Origin: Lampris incognitus
Lineage: Eukaryota > Chordata > Actinopteri > Lampriformes > Lampridae
Direction of reading: 5' to 3'
Assembly: GCF_029633865.1 (NCBI RefSeq)
Contig: NC_079213.1
Location: forward strand, 104,420,405 to 104,484,404
Length of the DNA: 64,000 nt
The notes under the pieces: model-generated
The model's input: only the letters and a program-made list of their open reading frames with translations
Databases searched by the model: none
Told to the model about the DNA's origin: nothing
Part shown: in pieces, positions 30,980-64,000 of the stretch
How the letters are laid out: each line of letters starts with the position of its first letter
Position numbering within the stretch: position 1 is the stretch's first letter
Position numbers and translations under genes: made by a program

Positions 30980-31860
30980 GAGTTAGTAAAGTAAATCTGT
31001 TCAAACAGGTGATTTTGCCTGCTGCCTCCAGCTTGCAACCAGTTCTCTCTTCTGCTGCTGCATACTGGACTGTCTCTGTTCTGTACTATGCTTGTTCATC
31101 GTCTGGCCCAGCGAGGTGTGCTGCCTGCCGAAGGCTGTCATCACCACCTGCTCCAAGGCTGCCTCCTTCTCCCGCTCTAGAAAGGCGGCGTGCCTTCACC
31201 CGGCCTCCTGCCTCCCTTTTCCAGTGGGCCCTTGCTAGCCCCAAAGCGGCCTCTATCTCAACACGATTCTTCTCCCTCTGGTGGAGAACCTCCTCCCTGC
31301 TGTTCTCCATGTAGCTGTGGTGCAACGCCTTGATGCCCTGTTTCCGTAACAGTCTTTAGTACCTACTCCATTTTTTTCCTCAAGGCCTCTGCCTTCACAT
31401 CTCTCCTGCTGAGTTGTTCAGTTATCCGGAAGGCAGTTTGACTTGATGAGACCTGCATGCAACCAGTCGGCCTCTTCTCAGTGTTGTTGGCCAGACTTTG
31501 GAGCGGGAGGTAAAAAAAGACCTCTAGGAAGTCTTGGCTGCTGAGGGTGGAGGGGGCAAATGGCTTTCCGGGTGTCTGGGCTGTCCTGGTAATAGGATGT
31601 GGTCATCGTATTATGTGGGTCAACTTTTGAATATTTGAGTCTTAAGGCAAGTGAACGAAAATTCCACCTCTCAAGGCCTTTTTCTTCTCCTTTCATGGAA
31701 GGGCCATTATATTGTAGCGTCATCATGTTATATAAATTCCCTTTCATTTGTTTGCCTTCTTGAAGGATTTCTGTGGTCTGGAGTGTTGTTAAGGAGGATA
31801 GGAGGCTTTTGTTGGGTTTCACAAGGATTGTTTCCACTTCTTAAAACCATGACACTAAAT
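30980..31860 (-). pseudogene. frame-broken coiled-coil coding relic, unidentified
   Basis: Read on the minus strand, several open stretches follow one another in shifting frames. The first is a 119-codon frame from 31837 (METILVKPNKSLLSSLTTLQ...). The next includes SLANNTEKRPTG and QLSRRDVKAEALRKKME and ends at a stop. Then comes MENSREEVLHQREKNRVEIE (about 31309 leftward), and finally LEREKEAALEQVVMTAFGRQ with a Gln/Lys-rich tail. The composition (charged heptads, Ala/Glu/Gln/Arg) looks like a coiled-coil protein, and the pieces keep order and spacing. At least three frame changes and one stop separate them, so this is probably a dead copy; it could also be a real gene damaged by sequencing indels. 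No intron is evident between the pieces, which would suit a processed copy. I do not recognise the family. Confidence 0.5.
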
Positions 31861-32414
31861 ACTTAAATCAAAAGGCGATCCTAACAAATCTTTCCTCAAA
31901 AAATGAAATAATAGTACTCCACCCAGAGCAAAACATATTGGACGTTAAATGATACATCAAAGATATTTATTGTATTGCTCTACAAACGTAATCTCTTCGT
32001 ATGGCTCTTAAAATCAAACAGCACTACATATGGTATTTTGCACATCAAAATGGGTCGTGCAAAAAGAGAAAGTAAACATGAACTTTATCTGCAGGGAGCT
32101 CTTGTTGCCTTTCTAGTCACTCCCCAAAGCCTACATAGATCATGATGTTACTCATCATAGATATCATCATCTCCTAGCCTGGGCTAGTCTTCCAGTATTA
32201 CCACAGTAACAACTGGCTGGCTGCAGTATTGTATAGACTTTCACTTTCTCATCTAACAGTCAGTCTTTGTCTGACCGCCCAACCAAACGATATGTAAAGA
32301 CGTTAAAAACATAAACAGATCTACTTCTTGTAGTTAGTATTCATTTGTAGAAAAATTGCAAGCTACTATAAGACCATCACTACAATTTTGTTCCTTAAAA
32401 GCCAACAAGTGGGT

Positions 32415-32910
32415 GATGAATCAGGAATCAGGAACACTTTATTTGACATTTTATGTCATGTACTACTTGCGTGCATGAAATGAAATGAAATATCGTTTCC
32501 CCCAGCCCACAGCAGTGCAACACAAAGACAAAAACACACATCGAAAAACTATAAGAACTACAAGAACACATATATATCCAAACTAACACATTTATCAAAA
32601 CTAAAATAAATCACTGTACAGGAGAACGAATGCCAGCCAGGATGACCATAGGAACTGCCGGTCTGCATGGGCTAGCAGTTAGCTTAGCCTGCCCCGCTTC
32701 CGCGTCCCGTCAGACCGCCCTCGGTGTTTCCTCTTCGGGCACAGCTCTCCCAGCCATCAAACGAAGACAAAACTGAGACGCAGATGGGGACAAAGACACC
32801 GCATGGACGCACCGCCATCTTCCCACACCGGCACTGGGCGAGGCCGCTACAAACGTGACTTCGCGCCGCCATCTTCCCACACCGGAAGCGGAAGTGATAA
32901 TGAGAGTTGG
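32415..32910 (-). mobile_element. short non-LTR-like retroposon with doubled promoter block
   Basis: Read on the minus strand, two copies of a GTGTGGGAAGATGGCGG block (YY1-like AAGATGGCGG), 51 bases apart near 32810-32885, are followed by a short non-coding body. The 3' end reads GTCAAATAAAGTGTTCC and a doubled GATTCCT. This looks like an internally deleted LINE. No clear target duplication. Confidence 0.5.
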
Positions 32911-35465
32911 GAAGCGGGTTCCCAGAATCTTTTTTTTTAATTCAAACGATAAATTTACAACAATAAGGCAAACATTACAACTGAAACCTTTCCAACCTCT
33001 AGAAAACAATGAGCAGACACCACAAGAGACGTGAAACATGTGACTGTTGCTGTCTGACATGATTTTCAGTGAGGGCCTCGTCTTACTTGGGTATGATCCC
33101 TGTGTGGGACTGATCAAAACCAAACTATTAACGCTGTAGAAGGAAGTATTTAACCTGTTGTAGAGGAGCTCAAGCAGGAGTCGTGACAACTTTCTCTTTC
33201 GGCTACACAACGTGCACCATTTATTCCTTCCACCATTACAACAACCAAAAAACCCGCGCAGCGGAAGTGCGTCACTGTAAACTCGAACCGAGGAAACAGC
33301 AGCTGTAAACTAACGTTCCTACTAGCTCAATAAGGGGAATTATGTAGCCCCATAACCACTACACTTTAATACATATAGCCTCTGACAGCTTTGCTGATAG
33401 AAATGTAATCACAAATAGCCTACTTATTGTATCTTAATTTTATTTTTGAATATTACAGTATCACAGGAATTACCGTGTTCATTTGAAAAGGATGACGATT
33501 GATAATGGTTTACAGAGAAATTGAATCTATGGCTTTGATGCCGGTTTCCCAGTTTTCTCTCCCATCCATGCTGGGCTTTTTACTGACCATATGGTGTCGA
33601 TGGTGCAGCGTCTGCATTGTTCCTCTAAGATATAAGCAGGCTGTTCTATAAAAGTAAAACACAATAATCCACAATAGGTTTCTGACGGACAGCCAACCCC
33701 GGGATATTCTTCCTTTGTCCTCAGACGTTGTCATGGTAAATAAAACGCTGCAGCTGTCTCAGTCGCTTGCCAACACAATGCAGTGCAGGAAGTTGGGCTA
33801 TTAAGAAGACAATGTCACGCAATGCTGAACACAGTATCATGTAACAGAGCATCAGAATTTCAATGTGACAGTCCACGGGTTTCCAGTCCCACTTCAGGCG
33901 ATCAGGGCATCTTTACAGTTTTTGTAGTAAACAGGTATTATGGAGGGCACCGAACCAAATATAACGGCAGGGGTTGTAGCTACTCTGCACGTCTCTCTCT
34001 CTCTCCAGTGGGGGAAAGTTGAAGAATTCCAGTTAATGTGTGAGGGGGGCAAATAAAGGTGATTCTTTTAAAAACTTGGATCAATAAGTGTTGTGCAGAC
34101 TGACTTTTAACATTTTAACAAAAGACTCTAGGAGGTGTCTTTGAATAAATAGACTTAACCAACCTGATTTCCTTTCAGGTCCAGTTTCAGGAAATGATCG
34201 TTTTCAATGAGGAACTTTTTCTTTGTTTTGAAGTTGCCTGACAACACGGTGAACAAAGGCATCTCGAGTCTCTTGTCTTAGAAGCAATTAAATCATACAG
34301 ACATAGACAGAACAACTGAAGATTGGTTTTCTAAACATAAACTAGCATGCATGTCTTGTGCGAAACAATTAACCCATTGCTAGTTTTCTGTTTACGAGCA
34401 GCCTAATGTTAACCTGGAATAACATGTCTGTAATGGGTGTTGCCGAGCTTTTGTTGCATAGTTTTAGTATATTTACAAATATGGGGCTGTGGTTGCGTTT
34501 CCACTAATAGCACTACTACTTTGTTTCATCTCTTTATCATAAATCAACAACTATAACCCATCTAGCAGGTTACTCTACTAAAGAGGTTCTCAATCAGGTC
34601 TCAGGTACCACCAGTTGTTTTCCAGTCTGCCAGGTTGTTAGTTACATTCACCAGTTTCTTTTAGAGCTGCTGCTGCACTTGTAAATAATACTTCAGCAGC
34701 TGCCAAATGGAAAACAATAGATATACTCACTAAATTTACTTCAGTGTACAATGTGGATTGAGGACATTTAGGATTAATTCTTTACTTTTAAGAAAACACT
34801 GCAGCCTAATCAATGGGCCGAGGCTATGGCGCAACACCAGGGGCTTCCCCTCAACCACGTGGTTTTCACACCCACCGACCACGTGGTAAACATTGCGTCA
34901 TGTGACGAAATCCGGAAAAGCAGGGGAAGAGTGTGGTGTATTGGATCGAGCACACAAAGAGGGGAAAACAACTTACATGTCTATGGAAAACAAGACGTGG
35001 ATTTTGTTATCGGGTGAAAGAAAATATTATATAAAGATCGTAAAGAGTCACGGTTCAAGTATCAGTGTTGAAAGATACGACTGAATTCTGAACCTCAGAG
35101 GGAAAATATTAAACTCGAATTTAAGAGATATTATGCAGAGTTCCGGAGATCAGTATTTTTCCTTTTTGTTTTTAAGAAACTTCAAAGAACAATTGTAGCC
35201 GATAAAATTTCATTTTATTTTATCTCATTTTATTTTATCTTTTAAGAGTTTTGAAAGAAGAAAAAAACGATTCCGCCTCCACACCACTTGGTGGCAGTAA
35301 TGTGTAATTTCGTTGTTAGTCGACCGTCATTAAAACAAGAAGTAGAATGAACGCTTTGAACGTGATCTGACGCTTTCCAATCACGGAAACGTCAAAACGT
35401 CAAAAAATATTAAGGTTTAAGTTCATTAAAACTGTATAGAATTTATTGAAATTTGGCGCACAATT
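32911..35465. other. unassigned sequence upstream of fpgt
   Basis: No coding exon or clear repeat recognised. The bases just before the fpgt start carry no CpG island. Weak promoter elements cannot be called. Confidence 0.4.
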
Positions 35466-38400
35466 ATGAATGAAGACGGTATAAAGCGATTACAGTTTGC
35501 AACAAGAGAAAAGCTGAGAAGATTTAATTGTATGCGGGGTAAGTTTGGTATATTAAGTCAGCCAGACTAATAACAAGTACTGCTTATGTCAGTACTGGCT
35601 CTTATGTTTAATATCATGGCTGCAGTCTATGTATAACGTATTACAGGTGTGCTATAAACTGGTCGGGTTTTTTTTGCGTCAAGGCAAAGAGTTGCAGCCT
35701 GGAGGCTTCTGGGATGTGGTTGTTGTGACTGCTGTAGATGAGAGCCAAAAGGATGCATACGAGACACAGATCGCAGAGAAAATTGATAGAAAAGAGCTGC
35801 CTCTGGGAATTCATTATAATGTCTTCTCAGATCCACCTGGAGCTAAAATAGGTGGGTACCACAACCCGATCAAACCCACCACCACAGTCTTCCTTTACTC
35901 CAAAATGTTAATTGAAATTGTAATTATGTTCTTTTCTTTAAGGGAATGGAGGTTCAACTCTTTATGCATTGCAATGTCTGGATGACATCTATGGAAAGAC
36001 GCTGGGCAGATTCAAAGTTATTCTTATCCATGCAGGTTTGAGATTCTACTAGTTAAACACATTTCAGTGAATAATAATTTCCCCGGGGCTGGCAGAAACT
36101 TTTTTGAGCCACACTAAACTAAATACAGCAAAAATAATATGATTGTGTGAAGTCATTTGATCAGTTTACAGGAGTGTGGGTCTCATGCCTCTTTAAGTTT
36201 ACCGAATAATAATAATAATCATTATTTATCTACTTTTGTATATTTTTGGTTGTATTGTTTCAGATAATTTCTCCAAGCAAAGCTACAAAGTGCTGTAAAA
36301 TTAGAAAAAACAAACCACTCTAAAAAAAGGGAACGTGTAACCTGTGCTGCTCTCTATGAACACCCATTTGTAGATTGAGATTTAGATTCAGATTCAGCAA
36401 ACTTTATTAATCTCAAGGGAGGTTGTTTCTAGTGCCTACTTGGCAAAAATCAGAAGTTGGTTGAACTTTCAGCAAGTAACAGCAAGGCATCTACATCATT
36501 ATGGAAGCAAAACACATTCGGTGAAAGTTTATAAAAATAGTTTTTGGTTGAGCTCTAAAATAATCTAAAGAGCTTGGTAAATGTGATACCAAACTTCAAC
36601 GGGTCTGTTTTAAGCTCCTTATCATAAATATAAATGTCAATATTTTTGTGCATCACGGAAGACCTGGAAATGTATAGACTAATTTTCCAGTCATGGTAAC
36701 TTAAACGCCTGGGAAATAATAGAATTGATCAAATGTCCAGGCAACATTATTGAGGTCATTGAAAATTGTACAGTTAGGTTATAAAATCGTTTTTTTTTTA
36801 ACTTGCCATCGAGATGGCTTATTTTTAGTGTCATTTTTAGCTGAGATTTCACATCTTGTGTGAAGTTTGGGCAGTATTTTCACTGACCAGCTACAGTCCT
36901 TTTAGAGACTGGTGAGACTTCCTCTGACAGTTAATACTGAATGATATGACCTTCTGTCAACAACGCTTGTCATGGAAAGTCATGGAAATTGTCCTTGAAA
37001 AGTCCTGGAAAATTATCTCCTAAAAAAAGTGGGAATCCTGAAATATCCTTGTATTTATTCAAATGACGCTCCAGTGTGATTGTTGGTGTTTTCACATTGC
37101 CTTCTCATTTATCCAGGAGGGTTCAGCCAGCGTTTACCCAACGCGAGTGCCCTGGGGAAGATCTTCACCGCCCTTCCCATCGGTGAACCTCTCTATCAGA
37201 TGCTAGAGCTCAAACTGGCAATGTATGTGGATTTCCCATCTCAAATGAAGCCTGGCATACTGGTGACCTGTGCAGATGACATAGAAATTTACAGTATTGC
37301 AGAGGACGAGAGTGTCAGGTTTGACAAGCCTGGCTTTACTGCCCTTGCCCATCCTTCCCTGCTCTCCGTTGGAACTACCCACGGGGTATTTGTGTTGGAG
37401 CAGCATGAAAAGACCGAGCCTTCAGAAATGGAATACATTTCCTGCCTTCACTTCCTGCATAAGCCAAGCATCAGCAAGATGCGAGACAGTGGTGCTGTCT
37501 GTCAGATGCGCGGGGTTGGCAGCTCTTTGACCAACACTGAATTTGTCTACACAGACAGTACATATTACTTGGACTATGACACTGCAATAGCTCTTTGTGG
37601 TTTATTGAAAGAGGTTGGGCCTTTGGAGTGTGAAATTGACGCCTACGGGGATTTCCTCCAAGCACTGGGGCCCAAAGCCACCATAGCATACACCTGTGAC
37701 ACTGCTAACGTCACCCAACAGCAGAGCAGCCTGGTGGAGATACGTAAGAAGATATTTCATCGTCTCAGAGGAACGCCCTTAAATGTTCTTGTCCTCAACA
37801 ACTCCAAGTTTTATCACGTCGGAACCACCGATGAGTACCTCTATCACCTTACCAAGGACACCACTCTGAGGACTGAACTGGGTCTCCTCTCCTCTGCCTT
37901 TAGTGATTGTCCTGACGAGGCCTCCGATGGTTCCATAGTCTCCTGTGTTATGTACAGCATCCTGGATCCCAGTTGTGCTGTGGCCCCTGGGTCAGTGGTT
38001 GAGTACTGCCGACTGGAGGCCGGCGTGACCGTAGGCAAGCGGTCTATCCTTAGTGGCTGCTGGGTCAATGTGGGTCACTCTGTGCCCGAAGGAGTCTTCA
38101 TGCATTCGCTCTGCGTGAACATCCAGGCTCAAACAGCCTTCGTGACCATCGTTTTCGGTGTGGTCGACAACCTGAAGCGGGGTGTGGAAGGCCCCGCTTA
38201 TATAGAAGGCCTGGAGCTCTTTGGGGTCAGCCTGGAGGAGTGTCTGACCCATTGGGGTCTGGGTAACGAGATGCTGAGGTTCTCGGGTGGCATGTCCATT
38301 TGTAGTTTGTGGAACGCCTGTCTGTTTCCTGTGTGCTCTGACCGACAGCGCTCGTTCTCCATGTCTTTGGATATGGTGCAGGCCGTCCTGAATGGCTCAA

Positions 38401-38534
38401 CGCTCGCGCTACCCAAGGACACAAAGCTGATGTCCATGCACGAGGCTCTACAGTGTAAGAATCTAGAGGAGATGTTGAAGTTTCGGAGGGGACTGCACAG
38501 TGACCTCACACAGAGGAGGAGGTCAAGCAGTTAA
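35466..38534 (+). CDS. fpgt: fpgt, fucose-1-phosphate guanylyltransferase
   Basis: GDP-L-fucose pyrophosphorylase: joins fucose-1-phosphate and GTP to give GDP-L-fucose in the cytosolic fucose salvage pathway, after fucokinase. Exons 35466-35538, 35684-35851, 35943-36035 and 37117-38534 join to 1752 bases, 583 residues plus stop; the human protein is about 590. The N-terminus reads MNEDGIKRLQFATREKLRRF. The nucleotide-binding loop is encoded across exons 3-4 (HAGGFSQRLPNASALGKIF), followed by LVTCADDIE, GFTALAHPS and CEIDAYGDFLQALGP, all strongly conserved in FPGT. The C-terminal half carries repeated Val/Ile-rich turns that fit the left-handed beta-helix. Exon 2 uses a weak acceptor (GTCAAG), which is needed to keep the frame. 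Most of the protein is in the large last exon, as in mammals. It is tandem with tnni3k. Confidence 0.96.
36036..37116 (+). other. fpgt intron 3
   Basis: AT-rich intron. An inverted LINE-tail-like fragment (AGATTCAGCAAACTTTATT) lies at about 36385-36410; otherwise nothing recognised. Confidence 0.4.
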
Positions 38535-38795
38535 CAGCCACCATGTTCCATGGAGATCGTGTTTGGATCGTCATGTTGGAAACTGCATTAAATGCAACAT
38601 GTACGTAGGTTGCTTTTTGTTTTTGCCAATGAGTTTAATATCTAATCTAGGTAAAAAAAACCTCAGTTACTTTTGTACACTGCATTTTAGATTTTGCTTT
38701 CTGGTTCATTGCTTTCTTTTAAATGTGTAACGTTTTTGAAATCCATAATTATTCAGGTTTGTTAGGCCTGATTTTGCTTAGGCTCCTTTATTTTG

Positions 38796-39118
38796 TCATT
38801 TTATTCTTACAATGAAATGTGTTCTCTGCATTCAACCCATCCTGTTGTGTAGGAGCAGTGGGCAGCTGCAGCGCCCAGGGACCAACTCCAGTTCTTCTTT
38901 CCATTGCCTTGCTCAGAGACAAAGGCAGGAGTATTAACGCTAACATGCATGTCTTTTTGATGGTGGGAGCAAACCGGAGCACCCGGAGGAAACCCACGCA
39001 GACACGGGGAGAACATGCAAACTCCACACAGAAAGGACCTGGAACGGCCTGGGGTTGGAACCCAGGACCTTCTTGCTGTGAGGCAACAGTGCTAACCACT
39101 GGGCCACCGTGCCACCAC
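38796..39118 (-). mobile_element. family C SINE (B-type head, different 3' part), inverted
   Basis: Shares the head and core with family B, but its 3' part contains a CCTGAGCAAGGCAATGGAAA-like block and a tail 'ttcattgtaagaataaaatg' when read on the minus strand. It lies 260 bases after the fpgt stop, so it may form part of the fpgt 3' UTR. Confidence 0.8.
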
Positions 39119-39793
39119 AGCAACTTTCTTTTTGATAAAGAAAAAGAGGATGAACCCTGGAAGCTGCAGTTTCACCACATAAGAATTGTCCTGTCAGCAG
39201 ACCAGAGAAACCAGTTTGGTCCGCTTTGCATTCCTGCCCTCCAGAAGGACCAGATTCTGTTTAAATGTGCAATATCTTTTACGTGGAGTGCCCTGCCAGA
39301 GACGGGCAGGCAGAGCAGTGACATCACACTTTGGGAATGTGGGCCGATGCAAAGCGAACTGCCTTACTCGAATCTATTATTACTTGAGTTTACCATGGTG
39401 TTATCATTGATATTATTATCAATAATAACTCGGTCTACATGGCCAGTCTACATTTAGCCTACTCTGACATTTAATGGCGGCCATTGTCCAAGTGCGGCAC
39501 AGTGGTGTTGTGTTCAGTGTGTCGTATGGAGCCTGCTGCCTCTGTCAGAAACACACCCCATTGTTCTGGCAGGCTATGGATGGTTTAAGGCAAAGATCAC
39601 CTGCTGTTTCATAAAGGTCCGAGGCTCTACTTGAACACACACACACGCGCACGCACACGCACACATACACATACACACAAAAGCATGCTTGTATTCAAAG
39701 GGAGATCAGTTGTCATAGTTGTGTGGCATTCTACTCAAAGATGATTATTTTTAGCCCTGAGCCATGATCCCGCTTTATCTGGCCCTATGCAGT

Positions 39794-39795
<2 letters not shown>

Positions 39796-39852
<57 letters not shown>
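39796..39852 (+). repeat. (TG)n microsatellite upstream of tnni3k
   Basis: About 28 TG units, ending 105 bases before the tnni3k start codon. Confidence 0.95.
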
Positions 39853-39855
<3 letters not shown>

Positions 39856-39957
39856 ACGTGTTGAGTGTGTGACAGAGAGATAGAGAGAATTGTATTACTG
39901 CCTCGCTGTAGCTAACACAACTATACAATACATACAAAACAGAAAATCAGCATTTCA

Positions 39958-61885
<21,928 letters not shown>

Positions 61886-61990
61886 GTATGTGAGCCCGGT
61901 GCTTCTCCTCAGGCTGCCGTGGACGAAAGACCTGGCACAATTTGCTATGTGACGCTGACTACAGCTACTGCATATCCATCTAGCAATTCC

Positions 61991-62430
61991 TTTTTTTTTT
62001 TGGATACCCCCCCCCGCCCCTTTATTTCTCCCCAATTGTATCCAAGCTGTCCCGGTCGCTGCTCCCCCCCCCCCTTTGCCGAGCCGGGGAGGGCTGCAAA
62101 CCACCACATGCCTCTTCCGATACATGTGGAGTCGCCAGTCGCTTCTTTTCACCTGACAGTGAGGAGTTTTACCAGGGGGATGTAGTGCGTGGGAGGCTCA
62201 CACTATTCCCCCCAGTTCCCCCTCCCCCCTGAACAGAAACCCCGACTCACCAGAGGAGGCGGTAGTGCAGCGACCAGGACACATACCCACATCCGGCTTC
62301 CCACCCGCAGACATGGCCAATTGTGTCTATAGGGACGCCCGACCAAGCCGGAGGTAACATGGGGATTCAAACTGGCGATAGCCATGTTGGTAGGCAACAG
62401 AATAGACCGCCATGCTACCCGGGCGCCCTT
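61991..62430 (-). mobile_element. family A SINE, copy 15
   Basis: Full inverted copy, about 100 bases after the last visible tnni3k exon. It has a 14-bp target duplication with one mismatch (CATCTAGCAATTCC at 61977-61990, CATCAAGCAATTCC at 62431-62444). Confidence 0.9.
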
Positions 62431-63450
62431 CATCAAGCAATTCCAAGGCTGATTTTAAACTATGTTGAAGTAAAAAAAAGCTTAATGGAGATGCCAAAAT
62501 ATCACCAAAAAAAACAAAACAAAAAAATTTACAATCACTTGAGTTTAACTTCATCATCATCATCATCACCATCAGTTCTGTAACCTATGGAGGTCATAGG
62601 ATGCCTCAACAGGTTGAGTCATCATTGTGTTTCAGTAAGGGGGGGGGTACCTGGTGGTCCCTAGCCCCTCTCCAGGTATGGACGGCCATTGGTTCACAGA
62701 GGAACTCATCCGCCCTTTGACAGGTTTTGTTTTTAGTCCTGCTGGGTGTCCACACACCCTCCTCACAACAACGCAAGGGTTGAAGCGGGGGTGCCGGTTT
62801 AGTCACCAACGACCCGACGGTTGCATTTTAACGTCGTACCCAGGACGAAGTTAACTTAGTGTATCTATTTTATCAAGTACTATGTACAAGTACATGACAC
62901 TCAGAGAGAAGAGATGCATTATACTAGATTTAGTTAGCTCATTTCCATCTGCAGCCCCCGGGCAAGTAGATTTATAAGTGTGTGTGTGTGTGTCTGTCCA
63001 GCTGTAGGTTTTGTATAGTGAGGATTGATAGTTAATACTGAATATGAGCAACATGTCTATCACGTATCTTTAGGCACAAGTCATGGAAAATATCTTTGAA
63101 AAGTCCCAATAGAAGAAAAAGAGTGGGAACACTGAGTGGAGTCCCTGGTGGTTTTCCATCACCTGCTCTACTATTTGGTCTCCAAGTCCTCTCCTACCTG
63201 GAATTCCAAAAATGTTGTTTCTGGGCCTGCTCTGGTTCAGAAGGGCTTTGTAGAGATGAAAACGGACTCTCCTTTATCCAATGTCTGACCAGTAACATGA
63301 AACAACACTCGAGACACTTTACTGCAGTAGTAGGGGGCAGGTTGCTGGGATACTAAAACCAGGAAACAAAGGAAAGCAAATGCAATAAAACATGCATGGC
63401 ATTCAGACTAAGGCCTCTGCTCGTGTCCCGTTTGCAAGCCTCTGCATTGC

Positions 63451-63454
<4 letters not shown>

Positions 63455-63519
<65 letters not shown>

Positions 63520-64000
63520 GTGTGTGTGTGTGCGCGCGCATTATGTGTGTGTATGAGTGTATTACGTGTGTCTCCAATGTTTGTGTCTGTGTAAAATGTG
63601 TATACTGTGTCTGTCTGTGTTTTTGTATTGTGTGCAAGTGTGTATTGGTTTGTATATTGTGTGTATTGTGTATTATTTTTGTTTGTGCATGTGATTTTGT
63701 ATGTTTTTACAGGTATTATTTGTTTGTATTGTGTGCAAGTGTGTGTGTATTATATGTATGTCTGTATATTGTGTCTGTATTGTGTATTATGGGTGTTTGT
63801 GCATGTGATTTTGTGTGTTTTTACAGGTATTATTTGTTTGTAATGTGTGCGAGTGTGTGTGTGTGTATTATATGTATGTCTGTATATTGTGTCTGTATTG
63901 TGTATTATGGGTGTTTGTGCATGTGATTTTGTGTGTTTTTACAGGTATCATTTGTTTATATTGTGTGCATGTGTGTGTGTGTTTTGTGCACATATGGAGC
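63455..64000 (+). repeat. (TG)n followed by a 114-118 bp minisatellite
   Basis: A (TG)n run to about 63540 is followed by GT-rich sequence. From about 63661 to the window end, a unit starting near GTTTGTGCATGTGATTTTG recurs at 63681, 63795 and 63913. No tnni3k exon is visible here. Confidence 0.85.

Larger units (their letters stand above)
38535..39957 (+). other. fpgt-tnni3k spacer
   Basis: Holds the presumed fpgt 3' UTR with an inverted family C SINE (38796-39118), CA-rich sequence near 39630-39680 and a (TG)n run. No separate gene is seen. The tnni3k promoter must lie here unless fpgt read-through is used. Confidence 0.45.
61886..64000 (+). other. tnni3k terminal intron, open at the window edge
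   Basis: Contains SINE copy 15, a (CATCAT)n patch near 62551-62572 and the minisatellite at the end. The last tnni3k coding exons were sought and not found. Confidence 0.45.

Noticed and set aside
32690-32910. CpG promoter with YY1 and ETS-like sites driving a gene toward fpgt
   Set aside because: The block is doubled and ends in a LINE-like 3' tail on the minus strand, so a retroposon explains it better.

Overview
The window is nuclear DNA from a ray-finned fish, most likely an acanthomorph teleost. Genes are split into many exons with GT-AG introns, long (TG)n microsatellites are everywhere, and introns are packed with tRNA-derived SINEs, LINE fragments and short inverted-repeat DNA transposons. 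The species cannot be fixed from the sequence alone.

Four protein-coding genes are supported by exon-by-exon reading. (1) The first four coding exons of ssbp3 (LIM-domain-binding cofactor partner, minus strand, 5889-7812); the rest lies off the left edge. (2) acot11 (two hotdog domains plus START, plus strand, 10577-28874); 15 coding exons join in frame to 571 codons plus stop. (3) fpgt (GDP-L-fucose pyrophosphorylase, plus strand, 35466-38534); 4 exons join to 583 codons. (4) tnni3k (ankyrin-repeat cardiac kinase, plus strand, from 39958); 23 exons join in frame to 782 codons and the last coding part is off the right edge. ssbp3 and acot11 are head to head around a GC-rich, CCAAT-containing region. 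fpgt and tnni3k are tandem, 1.4 kb apart, as in mammals, where the pair gives read-through transcripts. These are unrelated cellular functions (transcription cofactor, acyl-CoA hydrolysis, fucose salvage, muscle kinase); no operon-like system is present.

Mobile DNA makes up most of the rest. One roughly 420-bp SINE (called family A here) occurs about 15 times on both strands, often with 7-17 bp target-site duplications. A second SINE type with a 'GGCACGGTGGCGCAG' head (family B, with a variant C) occurs at least six times. Non-LTR remnants include an L2/Rex1-like reverse transcriptase (minus, 11107-13210), a Rex3/RTE-like one (plus, 13771-15335) and shorter 3' ends. Several MITE-like elements have clear terminal inverted repeats, and some have 8-9 bp target duplications. 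Insertions are nested in places, which gives relative ages. Between acot11 and fpgt there is an unrecognised, frame-broken coiled-coil coding relic (minus, about 31000-31860).

I found no evidence of a wholly new molecular system. The most useful leads are the nested insertions with empty-site controls, a SINE whose 3' half has become a 19-unit minisatellite, (TG)n tracts sitting against four 3' splice sites, the coiled-coil relic, and the acot11/fpgt junction.
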